Below, piece after piece: positions 1 through 7,551 of a DNA stretch of 51,877 nucleotides (positions are counted from its first letter, which is position 1; the number at the start of each line of letters is the position of its first letter). The position numbers and the translations under genes are program-made. The DNA lies in contig MHSK01000024.1 in NCBI GenBank assembly GCA_001821295.1, positions 1 through 51,877 of the forward strand, written 5' to 3'. The notes beneath the pieces are model-generated. The model did no database searches. It saw only the letters and a program-made list of their open reading frames with translations, and was not told where the DNA came from. Origin of the DNA: Candidatus Taylorbacteria bacterium RIFCSPLOWO2_12_FULL_43_20 (GTDB lineage Bacteria; Patescibacteriota; Minisyncoccia; Phycocordibacterales; HO2-43-120).

Positions 1-48
1 TTCTTCTAGCAAGCTATCAATACTATTAAAAGAACCTTTCTTTTTCAT
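1..48 (-). CDS. N-terminal fragment of a minus-strand gene
   Basis: Reading leftward from an ATG at 48, sixteen codons run off the window edge without a stop: M-K-K-K-G-S-F-N-S-I-D-S-L-L-E-E. The lysine-rich start followed by an amphipathic stretch looks like a genuine N terminus, and a purine-rich GAAAGG lies a few bases upstream of the ATG on that strand. It would be transcribed divergently from metK. Too little is present to name the product. Confidence 0.45.
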   Translation of the reverse strand, partial: MKKKGSFNSIDSLLEE

Positions 49-88
49 GCCTTTCTACTGTCAACTGTACACTAACCCAGTGCACCAG

Positions 89-116
89 TTGTATTTTTTT
101 ACGGTTGCGTTATACT
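89..116 (+). promoter_or_regulatory. Candidate sigma70-type promoter of the metK leader
   Basis: A TTGTAT -35-like hexamer (89-94) and a TATACT -10-like hexamer (111-116) are separated by 16 bases. The predicted start, near 123, falls about ten bases before the SAM riboswitch, which is where a riboswitch promoter should sit. Confidence 0.5.
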
Positions 117-132
117 TAATTTACAATTTAAT

Positions 133-233
133 AATTATCAAGAGACAGTGAGAGTTCTGGCTCAATGACCTGTCAGCAACCCTGTTGTATTCAACAGAAG
201 GTGCTCCAACCAGCCCCGATCGGGGAAGGATAT
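133..233 (+). ncRNA. SAM-I-class riboswitch (S-box clan)
   Basis: The leader has the S-box architecture. The closing P1 pairs TATC (136-139) with GATA (229-232). GACAG (144-148) pairs with CTGTC (170-174), enclosing TGAG/CTCA and the conserved ATGA. The AGCAACC core is followed by a CTGTTG/CAACAG hairpin (182-197), the AAGGTGCTCCAACCAG segment, and a CCCC/GGGG hairpin (214-225) ahead of GGAAGGATA. It lies upstream of metK, whose product makes the ligand, so feedback repression by S-adenosylmethionine is expected. Assignment to SAM-I rather than a SAM-I/IV variant is from memory of the consensus and needs a covariance-model search. Confidence 0.87.
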
Positions 234-244
234 AATATATATTA

Positions 245-268
245 TTCTCCCCCAAGGAGGATTTTTTT
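245..268 (+). terminator. Possible riboswitch-controlled terminator
   Basis: A short stem (CTCC 247-250 with GGAG 256-259, extendable by two weaker pairs) is followed by seven T residues (262-268), shortly after the SAM riboswitch. The position suits an expression platform. The stem is short, so the call is tentative. Confidence 0.35.
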
Positions 269-394
269 GTTATAAAATTTTGAATTACGAAACTCTTTTC
301 TCGGCAGGGCTTTTTGAGGAAATTTCTCCTTCGAGTTTCTCAGGATGGTGAAGCAATTGAACTATAATTCCCAATTTCCAATTTCTAACAGAGG

Positions 395-560
395 AAAAGA
401 AAACACCCCATCGCCTCGGAAACCCTCCCCCTTCGCTCTAAGAAGAGCTTCGGCGGGACACGGTCGGCACTTCCTCTCTAACTCCCCTTCGCTCGAAGCG
501 AGCTTCGGCGGAGCAAGAGAGGGGAAGAGGGGATGGAGGTCGCCCGTCGGCTTCGGCAAT
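395..560. repeat. GC-rich palindromic intergenic repeat, copy 1
   Basis: The 49-613 intergenic region ends in a GC-rich block unlike the AT-rich DNA around it. Two adjacent units start CCCCTTCGCTC and continue to GAGCTTCGGCGG (427-460 and 484-515). The second contains the perfect hairpin GCTCG-AAG-CGAGC. Outer arms CTTCCTCTCT and AGAGAGGGGAAG can fold around it (about 468-527). Modules ACACCCCATC, CTTCGCT…AAGAAG, CGGCGGGACAC and CGGCACTTCC recur at 6436-6640. An open frame from 533 into metK runs through this block but is not conserved coding sequence. Confidence 0.6.
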
Positions 561-613
561 GTTCCGCAAAAGCCCTTGCTGCGACGAGTTTCGTGATTCA
601 CGATTATAAAAAT

Positions 614-1615
614 ATGAACTCATTAAAAACAGCGGAGTCGGTTTCATTAGCACACCCGGATAAAGTATGCGATCAAATATCAGACGCGATTTTGGATGCG
701 TGCTTGAAGGATGATCCGAAAACTAGGTCGGCCATAGAAGTGCTGGGCGGGCACGGCATTATTACTGTTACGGGAGAATTGACGACGAAAACTTATGTGA
801 ACATAAGAAAAATCGCGAAAGAAATATATAAAGATTGCGGTTATGAAGAGGAGATTGGAGTAACTGTAAATGTCGTGGAACAAAGTCCGGAAATAAAAAA
901 AGGCGTGGATGTCGATGGAGCCGGAGACCAGGGAATAATGGTTGGTTACGCGACTGTAGACACGCCCGAAATGCTGCCTCTTGAGGTCGTGCTTTCAAGA
1001 AAATTAACTAAAGCAATGGGCAGACATGACGGCAAAGCTCAGGTTACGGTGGAGGATGGCAAGATAAGGAAGATAGTCACTTCTCTTTGCGAGAGCGGTG
1101 ACATGTCAGATGTTAAGTTGGATAAAGCCGTGAAAGAATTTGAAAAATACTTAGCTGACGATGTTAAAAATATAAAGGATATCTGGTTGAGAAACCCCAA
1201 CGGCTCTTGGACGATCGGCGGTTTCCACGCGGATACTGGTCTTACCGGGAGAAAATTGGCGGTGGACAATTATGGTCCTCATATTCCTTTGGGCGGAGGT
1301 TGTTTCTCAGGCAAGGACGCGACCAAGGTTGATAGAAGCGCGGCTTATATGGCCAGAAAAGTGGCTGTCGATTATCTAAAAAAGAAGGGCGCGAAGGAGG
1401 TTTATGTTCACATCGCTTACGCTATCGGTCTGGCAGAGCCGCTTATGGCAACCGTTACATTGGACGGTCATCAGGAAAAAATAAAAGGGTACAATTTGAA
1501 GCCGCGCGCCATTATTGATTTTTTGAAGCTTCGTGTTCCGCAATATAGAGAGACAGCGAAATACGGACATTTTGGTAACGGATTTCGATGGGACAAAACC
1601 ACCTCTAAAAAATAA
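614..1615 (+). CDS. metK: S-adenosylmethionine synthetase (methionine adenosyltransferase)
   Basis: Makes S-adenosylmethionine from ATP and methionine in the cytoplasm, and so supplies the many methyltransferases of this locus. The 333-residue product shows the family signatures: AHPDKVCDQISD near residue 13, the GAGDQGIMVGYA ATP-binding segment, GGGCFSGKDATKVDRSAAY (active-site loop with the metal and phosphate ligands), and YGHFG near the C terminus. It is about 50 residues shorter than the E. coli enzyme (384 aa). The start at 614 is chosen because MetK homology begins there; the frame extends upstream to 533 but that part lies in a repeat and has no MetK similarity. A SAM riboswitch precedes the gene. 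Confidence 0.95.
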   Translation: MNSLKTAESVSLAHPDKVCDQISDAILDACLKDDPKTRSAIEVLGGHGIITVTGELTTKTYVNIRKIAKEIYKDCGYEEEIGVTVNVVEQSPEIKKGVDVDGAGDQGIMVGYATVDTPEMLPLEVVLSRKLTKAMGRHDGKAQVTVEDGKIRKIVTSLCESGDMSDVKLDKAVKEFEKYLADDVKNIKDIWLRNPNGSWTIGGFHADTGLTGRKLAVDNYGPHIPLGGGCFSGKDATKVDRSAAYMARKVAVDYLKKKGAKEVYVHIAYAIGLAEPLMATVTLDGHQEKIKGYNLKPRAIIDFLKLRVPQYRETAKYGHFGNGFRWDKTTSKK

Positions 1616-1660
1616 TATCCAACCCCGTTCCTTATTTTCTTGGAAATTATAAATTTTCTA

Positions 1661-1999
1661 TCACTCTTCCTCCACTTTCGTTTTGCTGACGCGTGTTTTT
1701 CGCCTGTTGTTGGTGATATTGTTCAACGTGAAGATGAACTCGCTCACAAGCCATCCGAACAGAGCATAGATCAGTATGGCGAACAAGGTGGAGAATTCCA
1801 GTACAAGCCCGCGCTCAATCACGGGTGAAGGGAATAAACCTCTGAAGGGTTCTAAAAGCGGGGCGCTGGTGGCGTAAAGCCATGACGCGAAAGGTGCCGC
1901 CGGATTGGCGCCGAGGAGACGCAACAAAAAGCGCAATAGCAAAATCAGTTCTACCAATCCAACTATTATATTAACCAGCTGAAGCAAAATTCTTCTCAT
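1661..1999 (-). CDS. YggT family membrane protein
   Basis: A 112-residue protein with two hydrophobic segments (about residues 5-29 and 66-92) separated by a loop reading GANPAAPFASWLYATSAPLLEPFRGLFP, written here as its key parts GANPAAPF, LYATSAPLLEPF and RGLFP. This is the hallmark of the YggT family. The tail is short, charged and lysine-rich. Members are small integral membrane proteins, linked in some bacteria to osmotic tolerance or to cell division-region operons; the biochemical role is unknown. It converges on metK with a 45-base gap and has no visible functional link to the glycan locus. Confidence 0.85.
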   Translation of the reverse strand: MRRILLQLVNIIVGLVELILLLRFLLRLLGANPAAPFASWLYATSAPLLEPFRGLFPSPVIERGLVLEFSTLFAILIYALFGWLVSEFIFTLNNITNNRRKTRVSKTKVEEE

Positions 2000-2082
2000 A
2001 GTACATAGTACGTTGTTTGTTATAACTTTTAACTCCTTATTACCTTATGCCAGACGCATTAAATGATAATTAACTAGGAGTC

Positions 2083-2203
2083 TTAGAGCCCATCCACGAT
2101 CTACGGCAGTCAAGCCCCAGCTCGCTTTGCGAGATCACACCAATGAATATTGGTGTGGGGGTCTTGCTTTATATCTGGCGGTTAGATCGTGGATGGGCTC
2201 TTA
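2083..2203. mobile_element. MITE-like nested palindrome, element A
   Basis: An exact 18-base inverted repeat, AGAGCCCATCCACGATCT at 2085-2102 and its complement at 2184-2201, encloses further hairpins (CTCGC/GCGAG near 2121-2133; CACACCAAT/ATTGGTGTG at 2137-2158). The GAGCC…GGCTC body (2086-2200) is flanked on both sides by TTA (2083-2085 and 2201-2203), which looks like a 3-base target duplication. The end sequence GAGCC…ATCTAACCGC (read on the minus strand) is shared with elements near 12562 and 42128. No transposase is encoded, so it would be non-autonomous. Confidence 0.72.
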
Positions 2204-2276
2204 CATTTGCTATGCATATGTTTGTGTAAAGACGGGAATATGTATAAACTGAAGCAAAGGTTAATACACGATCTCA

Positions 2277-3284
2277 ATGAAAATTATTATTGCAACCGGT
2301 ATCTATCCACCCCAAATCGGGGGTCCGGCCCAATACGCAAAAAATCTAAAAGAGGCCTTTAGCGCGGAGGGTGTTAAAGTTGATGTATTAAAATATGGAA
2401 TTGAAAACGCGCTTCCGACGGGAGTAAGGCACGTTGTTTTTTTTGTAAAAGCATTTATCAAGTTGATGAAGGCTGATTTGTATATTGCCCTCGATCAGTT
2501 TAGCGTCGGCTTTCCGTCCGTGTCCGCGGCGAAAATTCTAGGTAAGAAGATTATCATTCGCACCGGCGGTGATTTCCTCTGGGAATCCTACGTCGAAAGA
2601 ACAGGCGATCTTGTACTGTTTAGGAATTTTTATAGTGGTAGTAAAAATAATTTTTCAAGAAAAGAAAAAATTATTTACAGTTGTTCCAGATGGACAATGC
2701 GTAACGCGTCAGCGGTCATATTTAGTACTGAGTGGCAGAGGAATATTTTTATAGAAGCATATGGACTAGACTCAAAAAAGTGTTTTGTTGTCGAGAATTA
2801 CTATGGAGATAAAACAGAGTCAAAGGAACCAATGTCAAAGACTTTCATCGCCGGTACGAGAGCTCTGAAGTGGAAAAATCATGAACGTCTTATTCGCGCT
2901 TTCGGTGAAGCTAGACAATTGTGCCCGGATATCAGTTTAGATATCTCAAACGCGCCTTATGAGAAATTTACGGATAAAATAAAAAGCGCGTACGCCATAA
3001 TCCTCGTGTCGCTTGGAGATATAAGTCCCAATATGATTCTTGACGCGCTCCGAGCCGGTAAGCCTTTTATTCTGACTAAAGAAACCGGCCTTTATGATCG
3101 GCTTAAAGACGTTGCGGTATTTGTCGATCCGGAAGATGAAAAAGATATAGTCGAAAAAATTACATTCCTCAGTGACAAGCTGAATTACAGTAAGTTTAAA
3201 ACAAAAGTAGAGAGATTCACTTTTTTCCATTCTTGGAAAAACATAAGGAATGAATTTATGGATATATATGATGCAATCAAATAA
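2277..3284 (+). CDS. GT-B glycosyltransferase, family 4-like
   Basis: A 335-residue cytoplasmic or membrane-peripheral sugar transferase of the GT-B fold. The N-terminal Rossmann half opens with IIIATGIYPPQIGGPAQYAK, whose glycine-rich loop (GGP) is typical of GT4 enzymes. The C-terminal half has the nucleotide-sugar-binding pattern ISPNMILDALRAGKPFILT, followed by a VDPEDEKDI-type segment. Donor and acceptor cannot be read from sequence. It is the first gene of the glycan series and follows element A; the next glycosyltransferase starts inside its 3' end, implying translational coupling. Confidence 0.88.
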   Translation: MKIIIATGIYPPQIGGPAQYAKNLKEAFSAEGVKVDVLKYGIENALPTGVRHVVFFVKAFIKLMKADLYIALDQFSVGFPSVSAAKILGKKIIIRTGGDFLWESYVERTGDLVLFRNFYSGSKNNFSRKEKIIYSCSRWTMRNASAVIFSTEWQRNIFIEAYGLDSKKCFVVENYYGDKTESKEPMSKTFIAGTRALKWKNHERLIRAFGEARQLCPDISLDISNAPYEKFTDKIKSAYAIILVSLGDISPNMILDALRAGKPFILTKETGLYDRLKDVAVFVDPEDEKDIVEKITFLSDKLNYSKFKTKVERFTFFHSWKNIRNEFMDIYDAIK

Positions 3285-4461
3285 AAAAACAAAAAACGCA
3301 AGCGATGCTCTTAAAATCATTTCCTTGAGTTTAGATCCTAAAATGGGTGAGGAAGGATCCGCGGTGAGGGAACGAGTCAGAGGATACGCGGAAAATGTGG
3401 ATCGGTTTGATACCATCTATCCGTCGGCTGTTGATATTGACGAAGAAGAGAATACCCGAGCTTCTTTTTTCGGCGTAGCTGGCGGTAATAAATTTACGAA
3501 GGCTTTAAAAATCTACCTAAAAGCGTCCCACCTGATGAAAAAAAAGGAATATACCGTAATTACGGTGCAGGATATACATTTTTTGGCTTTCATTGCTTTT
3601 GTGCTTTCCAGGAGTTTTGGTGTGGGACTGGAAGTCCAGGTTCACGGAATTGAAAAAAAAAATTATTTTAGAAATATTCTTGCGGCGTTTTTATTTAAGC
3701 ATTGCAACATTATCAGGATAGTGAGCAAAAGAACGCGAGATGAGCTCATAGACCGATTCAAGATAGAACAGGAAAAATTTATCGTTGTTCCTATTGATCC
3801 GGCTTTTATCCCCAAGAACTCGTCGCAAAATGGTCCGGAATTCGGATCGGATATTCAGAAAAATATTCCGAGCAAAAAAAATTCCGAAAAAATATGCTTC
3901 CTGACTGCTGGTCGGCTCGTTCCTGTCAAGAATATATCTATGCAGATAAAAGCTTTTGCCAAAGTTTCCTCGGATTACAAGGAGAGCAGTCTTCTGATCG
4001 CAGGTGATGGTAAAGAGATGAAAAAATTACAAAAACTTGCAAAGTCTCTTTCGTTAGAAAAAAGCGTTGTTTTTTTAGGATGGAGAAAAGACATGACGGA
4101 GTTTTACGAAAAAGCGGATATTTTTCTATTTTCATCCAATTCCGAAGGATGGGGGATGGCGGTTGTTGAAGCGTGCCTTTTCGGATTGCCGGTTATTATG
4201 ACACGAGTCGGATGTGCTGATGAATTTATAATACATGAATACAACGGCTTGATTGTTCCCGTCGGTGATCAAGAGAAGATGGAAGAAGCAATGAAACGGC
4301 TTATCGAAAATTTCGCTCTAAGGAATACATTGGCTCGCAACGCCCGCGATTCAAAACAACTCTTAATATCCAAAGAGGAGACCATCCGTTTGTATAAACT
4401 ATCTTGGCTCAAAGCAGCAAACTCATGTAATTTGTCAAAGGAAGGAAATATATTAGAATAA
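3268..4461 (+). CDS. GT4 family glycosyltransferase
   Basis: A 397-residue GT-B glycosyltransferase. The C-terminal domain carries FLTAGRLVPVKNISMQIKAF, LLIAGDGKEMKKL, and the E-x7-E catalytic pattern in SNSEGWGMAVVEACLFGLP, then GLIVPVGDQEKMEEAM. These are classic GT4 features for a retaining transferase using a nucleotide sugar. ATGs at 3268 and 3271 are preferred over the upstream ATG at 3250; all overlap the previous gene's end, so the two are likely co-translated. The sugar specificity is unknown. Confidence 0.9.
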   Translation: MMQSNKKTKNASDALKIISLSLDPKMGEEGSAVRERVRGYAENVDRFDTIYPSAVDIDEEENTRASFFGVAGGNKFTKALKIYLKASHLMKKKEYTVITVQDIHFLAFIAFVLSRSFGVGLEVQVHGIEKKNYFRNILAAFLFKHCNIIRIVSKRTRDELIDRFKIEQEKFIVVPIDPAFIPKNSSQNGPEFGSDIQKNIPSKKNSEKICFLTAGRLVPVKNISMQIKAFAKVSSDYKESSLLIAGDGKEMKKLQKLAKSLSLEKSVVFLGWRKDMTEFYEKADIFLFSSNSEGWGMAVVEACLFGLPVIMTRVGCADEFIIHEYNGLIVPVGDQEKMEEAMKRLIENFALRNTLARNARDSKQLLISKEETIRLYKLSWLKAANSCNLSKEGNILE

Positions 4462-4467
4462 ATAACT

Positions 4468-5331
4468 ATGAAAAAATCCAAGTTGAGAATTGGTTTTATT
4501 GGTCAGGGATGGGTCGGCAAGCATTACGCGGATGATTTTGAAAGAAGGGGTTTTGATGTAGTACGATATTCAAAAGAAGAGCCGTACGCGGGAGCACGGG
4601 ATAAAATTAAAAAATGCGATGTCGTTTTCGTCGCCGTACCAACTCCCACTACGCCGGACGGTTTTGACAGTTCAATTGTGTCAAATGTGCTTAAACATGT
4701 GGGAAATGGAAAGATAGCGGTTATAAAATCAAGTCTAATTCCGGGGACCACAGAAAAGCTTCAGCGCAAATACCCGGGAATCTATATTGTCCACTCACCT
4801 GAATTTCTAAGAGAAAGATCCGCGGCCGAAGACGCCGCCAGTCCACAGAGAAATATTATCGGTATTCCTCGGGTGTCAAAGAAATATTTTGATGTGGCAA
4901 ATAAGGTTATGTCAGTATTGCCCAAAGCGCCGTTTGAAATCGTTTGCGGCTCAAGCGAGGCCGAGCTAATTAAATACGCTGGAAATTGTTTTTTGTATAC
5001 GAAAGTAGTGTACGCGAATATCTTATATAACCTCGTCAACGTTCTAGACCTGTCTTGGGAAAAGGTCCGTGACGCGGTTGCCGCCGATTCGCGGATCGGC
5101 CACAGCCATTTAGAACCCCTTCACGGGACAGGTAGAGGCGCGGGAGGTAATTGTTTTATCAAAGACTTCGCGGCTTTTACCGATTTCTACCACAAAACAG
5201 CGGGTGACAAGACGGGACATGAAGCGTTGCTAAAATTGGAAAAAAAGAACATAGAGTTATTGAATGAGAGCGGTAAGGACAGTCATCTTTTGCAATTGGT
5301 ATATGGTCAAAAAAAATCAAAAAAAAAATAA
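4468..5331 (+). CDS. Short UDP-glucose/GDP-mannose dehydrogenase-like protein (copy 1)
   Basis: A 287-residue NAD-dependent nucleotide-sugar dehydrogenase relative. The Rossmann motif GFIGQGWVG is at residues 9-16; VAVPTPTTPDGF, SPEFLRE (E112), the ELIKYAGN lysine and asparagine (K169, N173) and the catalytic cysteine in GRGAGGNCFIKD (C229) are all present. Full-length Ugd-family enzymes run to about 390-450 residues; the C-terminal UDP-binding domain is absent here and the protein ends in a lysine-rich tail. The likely chemistry is two-step oxidation of a hexose C6 to a uronate, but substrate binding must differ or be shared. A paralogue of the same length and cysteine position lies at 6697. 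Confidence 0.85.
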   Translation: MKKSKLRIGFIGQGWVGKHYADDFERRGFDVVRYSKEEPYAGARDKIKKCDVVFVAVPTPTTPDGFDSSIVSNVLKHVGNGKIAVIKSSLIPGTTEKLQRKYPGIYIVHSPEFLRERSAAEDAASPQRNIIGIPRVSKKYFDVANKVMSVLPKAPFEIVCGSSEAELIKYAGNCFLYTKVVYANILYNLVNVLDLSWEKVRDAVAADSRIGHSHLEPLHGTGRGAGGNCFIKDFAAFTDFYHKTAGDKTGHEALLKLEKKNIELLNESGKDSHLLQLVYGQKKSKKK

Positions 5332-5341
5332 AACTGGCAAG

Positions 5342-6361
5342 ATGACTATTTTGGTGACGGGCTCGGCTGGTTTTATTGGGAGCTATGTCTTTGATCTGCT
5401 CGTCTCAGAAGGCCACAATGTGTATGGGGTTGATGACTTGTCAGGCGGTTTTATGAGAAATGTGGGGGATAAAAAAAGATTTATCAAGCTTGATTTGCGC
5501 GACAGGAGAGCAACTGCGAGACTGATAAGCAAGCTAAAACCCAAAATTATTTTTCATCTTGCGGCGGATGCCCACGAAGGGCGGAGCCAATTTACTCCGC
5601 TTAGCGCGTCAGATAGAAATTACTCCGCTTACATCAATCTTCTCGTGCCGGCTATAAAAAACAATTTGGAAAAGATGGTGCTTGTGAGCACAATGAGCGT
5701 GTATGGCGCGGGTCAAGTCCCTTTTAAAGAAAGATCAATGCCGATGCCCGAGTCCGTCTATGGCATATCAAAACATGCCATGGAGCGGGTTACCGTGTCT
5801 TTGGCCAAGGTATACGGCTTTAAACACGTTATAATACGGCCGCACAACGTTTATGGCCCTAGGCAAAACCTTACGGATCCTTACAGAAACGTCATAGGCA
5901 TTTTTATCAACCAGCTTCTTAAGGGCAAACCATTTTACATTTATGGAGGAAAACAAAAAAGAGCGTATTCTCACATTGATGATGTTGTTCCGCATTTAGT
6001 TAAGGCGGCATATTTACACTCGTGCGAAGGCGGAGTTTTCAATTTAGGAAGCGACGAAGCTGTTACGTTGGATTTTTTGAGTGAAGAAATAATCAGGCAA
6101 TTTTTTTACGATGAGAAAGTGCCAAGCAATCTTTTGCCCAGACATATCCCGGCAAGACCATTTGAAGTCAAGTATGCTTATTGTGATCATAGGGAAGCAA
6201 AAAAATATATAGGTTTTGAACCCAAGATCTCATTGTCATCTGGCATAAAGGATACAATAGACTGGGCTCGGCGGATCGGCCCGCAGAAGTTCACTTACTT
6301 GGAAGATTTGGAGCTTGACCATCATCTTCTGCCCGAAACGTGGAAGAAGAAATTGTATTGA
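5342..6361 (+). CDS. NAD-dependent epimerase/dehydratase (extended SDR)
   Basis: A 339-residue extended short-chain dehydrogenase acting on a nucleotide sugar. It shows the N-terminal GSAGFIGSY dinucleotide loop, VDDLSGG after the second strand, FHLAADA, the catalytic Y-x3-K in SVYGISKHAMER, and RPHNVYGPRQN. The C-terminal part has RAYSHIDDVV and FNLGSDEAV, typical of UDP-glucose 4-epimerase-like enzymes. It may act on the product of the adjacent dehydrogenase, for example as a uronate 4-epimerase, but this is inference. The ATG at 5342 places the glycine motif seven residues in; ATG 5303 is an alternative overlapping the preceding gene. Confidence 0.88.
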   Translation: MTILVTGSAGFIGSYVFDLLVSEGHNVYGVDDLSGGFMRNVGDKKRFIKLDLRDRRATARLISKLKPKIIFHLAADAHEGRSQFTPLSASDRNYSAYINLLVPAIKNNLEKMVLVSTMSVYGAGQVPFKERSMPMPESVYGISKHAMERVTVSLAKVYGFKHVIIRPHNVYGPRQNLTDPYRNVIGIFINQLLKGKPFYIYGGKQKRAYSHIDDVVPHLVKAAYLHSCEGGVFNLGSDEAVTLDFLSEEIIRQFFYDEKVPSNLLPRHIPARPFEVKYAYCDHREAKKYIGFEPKISLSSGIKDTIDWARRIGPQKFTYLEDLELDHHLLPETWKKKLY

Positions 6362-6435
6362 TAGCAGTAGATACCGCTTGACGAAAAGCGTGAAAACCGC
6401 TTAACAAATAGCGCACACGAATGGGGACACGATGC

Positions 6436-6640
6436 CAATATCCCCCTTCGCTAAGAAGCTACGGCGGGACACAGTACGAATGGTACTACCCCGACCGCTT
6501 CGGTCAGAGCCCCGACCGATGCGGTCGGGGATGGATACGAATAAGAGAAGAATACACCCCATCACCTCAAGGACTCGGCACTTCCCCTCTAAAGATGGGA
6601 AGAGGAGGAACGCCCTGCGGTACCTCGTCAAAATTTACTA
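6436..6640. repeat. GC-rich palindromic intergenic repeat, copy 2
   Basis: The gene-free stretch 6362-6696 holds a GC-rich block sharing modules with 395-560: CCCCCTTCGCT, AAGAAGCT, CGGCGGGACAC, ACACCCCATC and CGGCACTTCC. Inside it are two direct copies of a CCCCGACCG…CGGTC hairpin. The second is a perfect 9-bp stem with a 3-base loop (6510-6518 with 6522-6530); neither is followed by a T-run, so they are not intrinsic terminators. A frame from 6421 is open across the block, but nothing in it looks like protein. Confidence 0.6.
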
Positions 6641-6653
6641 AGGTTAATATAAT
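6625..6653 (+). promoter_or_regulatory. Candidate promoter before the second dehydrogenase
   Basis: A weak -35 (TCGTCA, 6625-6630), a 17-base spacer and a perfect TATAAT -10 (6648-6653) predict a start near 6660. ATGs follow at 6667, 6682 and 6697. If the promoter is real, the first ATG in the transcript is 6667. Confidence 0.4.
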
Positions 6654-6696
6654 CATAATGATCAGAATGAATAATAATCGGATGAACAGAAGCGCC

Positions 6697-7551
6697 ATGA
6701 ATAAAAAGAAAATAAAAGTTGGATTCATAGGGCAAGGATATATAGGTAAAAATTATGCCGACGATTTTGAGCGTAGAGGTTATAAGGTAACGCGATACGG
6801 TTTAGAGCCTGAATATATCCGAAACAAAAACGAATTGAAAGGATGCGGAGTTATTTTCGTGGCCGTTCCAACACCGACCACGCCGGAGGGTTTTAACGGC
6901 GATATTGTTGAAGAGTCGGTCAAGTTGGCCGGCCCCGGGTCTGTTGTCGTGATCAAATCAACGGTGTTACCGGGAATGACTGAAAGGATAAATAAAAAGA
7001 TGAAGCATATTTTTGTGTTGCACTCGCCCGAATTTCTGTCATCAGCAACGGCGAAAAAAGACGCTGCCAATCCGACAAAAAATATTATAGGCATTCCAAT
7101 CAGATCGGCAAAATATCAAGAAAAAGCAAGGTTGGTACTATCTATGCTTCCGCGAGCAAAGTATTCCTCAGTTGTTTCTTCTAGAGAATCCGAGTTCATT
7201 AAATATGCCACAAATACCTTTTATTATTCTAAAATAGTATATATGAATATACTTTACGAATTGTCCACTCGGCTTGGTTTGGACTGGCACTCAGTCAAGA
7301 GAGCGCTAGCCGCCGAGCCGTGGATCGGCCAGATGCACATAGAAGTGGAGCATAAAAATGGTAGAGGCGCGGGGGGTCATTGTTTTATCAAAGATTTTGC
7401 CGCCTTTTCAGCTTTTCTAAGAAAACATTTCAGAAAAGGAAACAATATTGGGGTCATAGATGCTATTGAACGAAAAAATATAGAACTTTTACTTGAAAGC
7501 GGGAAGGATCTTGATCAGTTATACTCAGTATATGGCAAAAATAAAAAATAA
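6697..7551 (+). CDS. Short UDP-glucose/GDP-mannose dehydrogenase-like protein (copy 2)
   Basis: A 284-residue paralogue of the protein at 4468. It has the same GFIGQGYIG Rossmann loop, VAVPTPTTPEGF, SPEFLSS, EFIKYATN and the cysteine of GRGAGGHCFIKD (C229 in both). The C-terminal UDP-binding domain of normal Ugd-family enzymes is again missing and the end is a short lysine-rich tail (YGKNKK). Divergence between the copies in the sugar-contacting loops (SPEFLRE versus SPEFLSS) suggests different substrates. The start at 6697 matches the paralogue; in-frame ATGs at 6667 and 6682 are possible. The next glycosyltransferase overlaps its end by 20 bases. Confidence 0.85.
   Translation: MNKKKIKVGFIGQGYIGKNYADDFERRGYKVTRYGLEPEYIRNKNELKGCGVIFVAVPTPTTPEGFNGDIVEESVKLAGPGSVVVIKSTVLPGMTERINKKMKHIFVLHSPEFLSSATAKKDAANPTKNIIGIPIRSAKYQEKARLVLSMLPRAKYSSVVSSRESEFIKYATNTFYYSKIVYMNILYELSTRLGLDWHSVKRALAAEPWIGQMHIEVEHKNGRGAGGHCFIKDFAAFSAFLRKHFRKGNNIGVIDAIERKNIELLLESGKDLDQLYSVYGKNKK

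Noticed and set aside
533-613. Upstream extension of the metK frame by 27 codons
   Set aside because: The extra residues come from the GC-rich repeat and do not resemble MetK N termini; the family match starts at 614.
345-653. Overlapping short open frames on both strands
   Set aside because: They arise from the GC-rich palindromic repeat, which stays open in several frames, and their products look like low-complexity translation of the repeat.
2083-2203. A structured RNA or tRNA-like element
   Set aside because: The matching TTA flanks and shared ends with two other sites fit a mobile element better; no tRNA arms or anticodon loop can be drawn.
2946-3416. A 156-codon minus-strand frame
   Set aside because: It is antisense to two well-supported glycosyltransferase genes and has no recognisable domain.
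6421-6696. A 92-codon extension of the second dehydrogenase
   Set aside because: It translates the repeat block and its hairpins; the paralogue at 4468 starts at the position equal to 6697.
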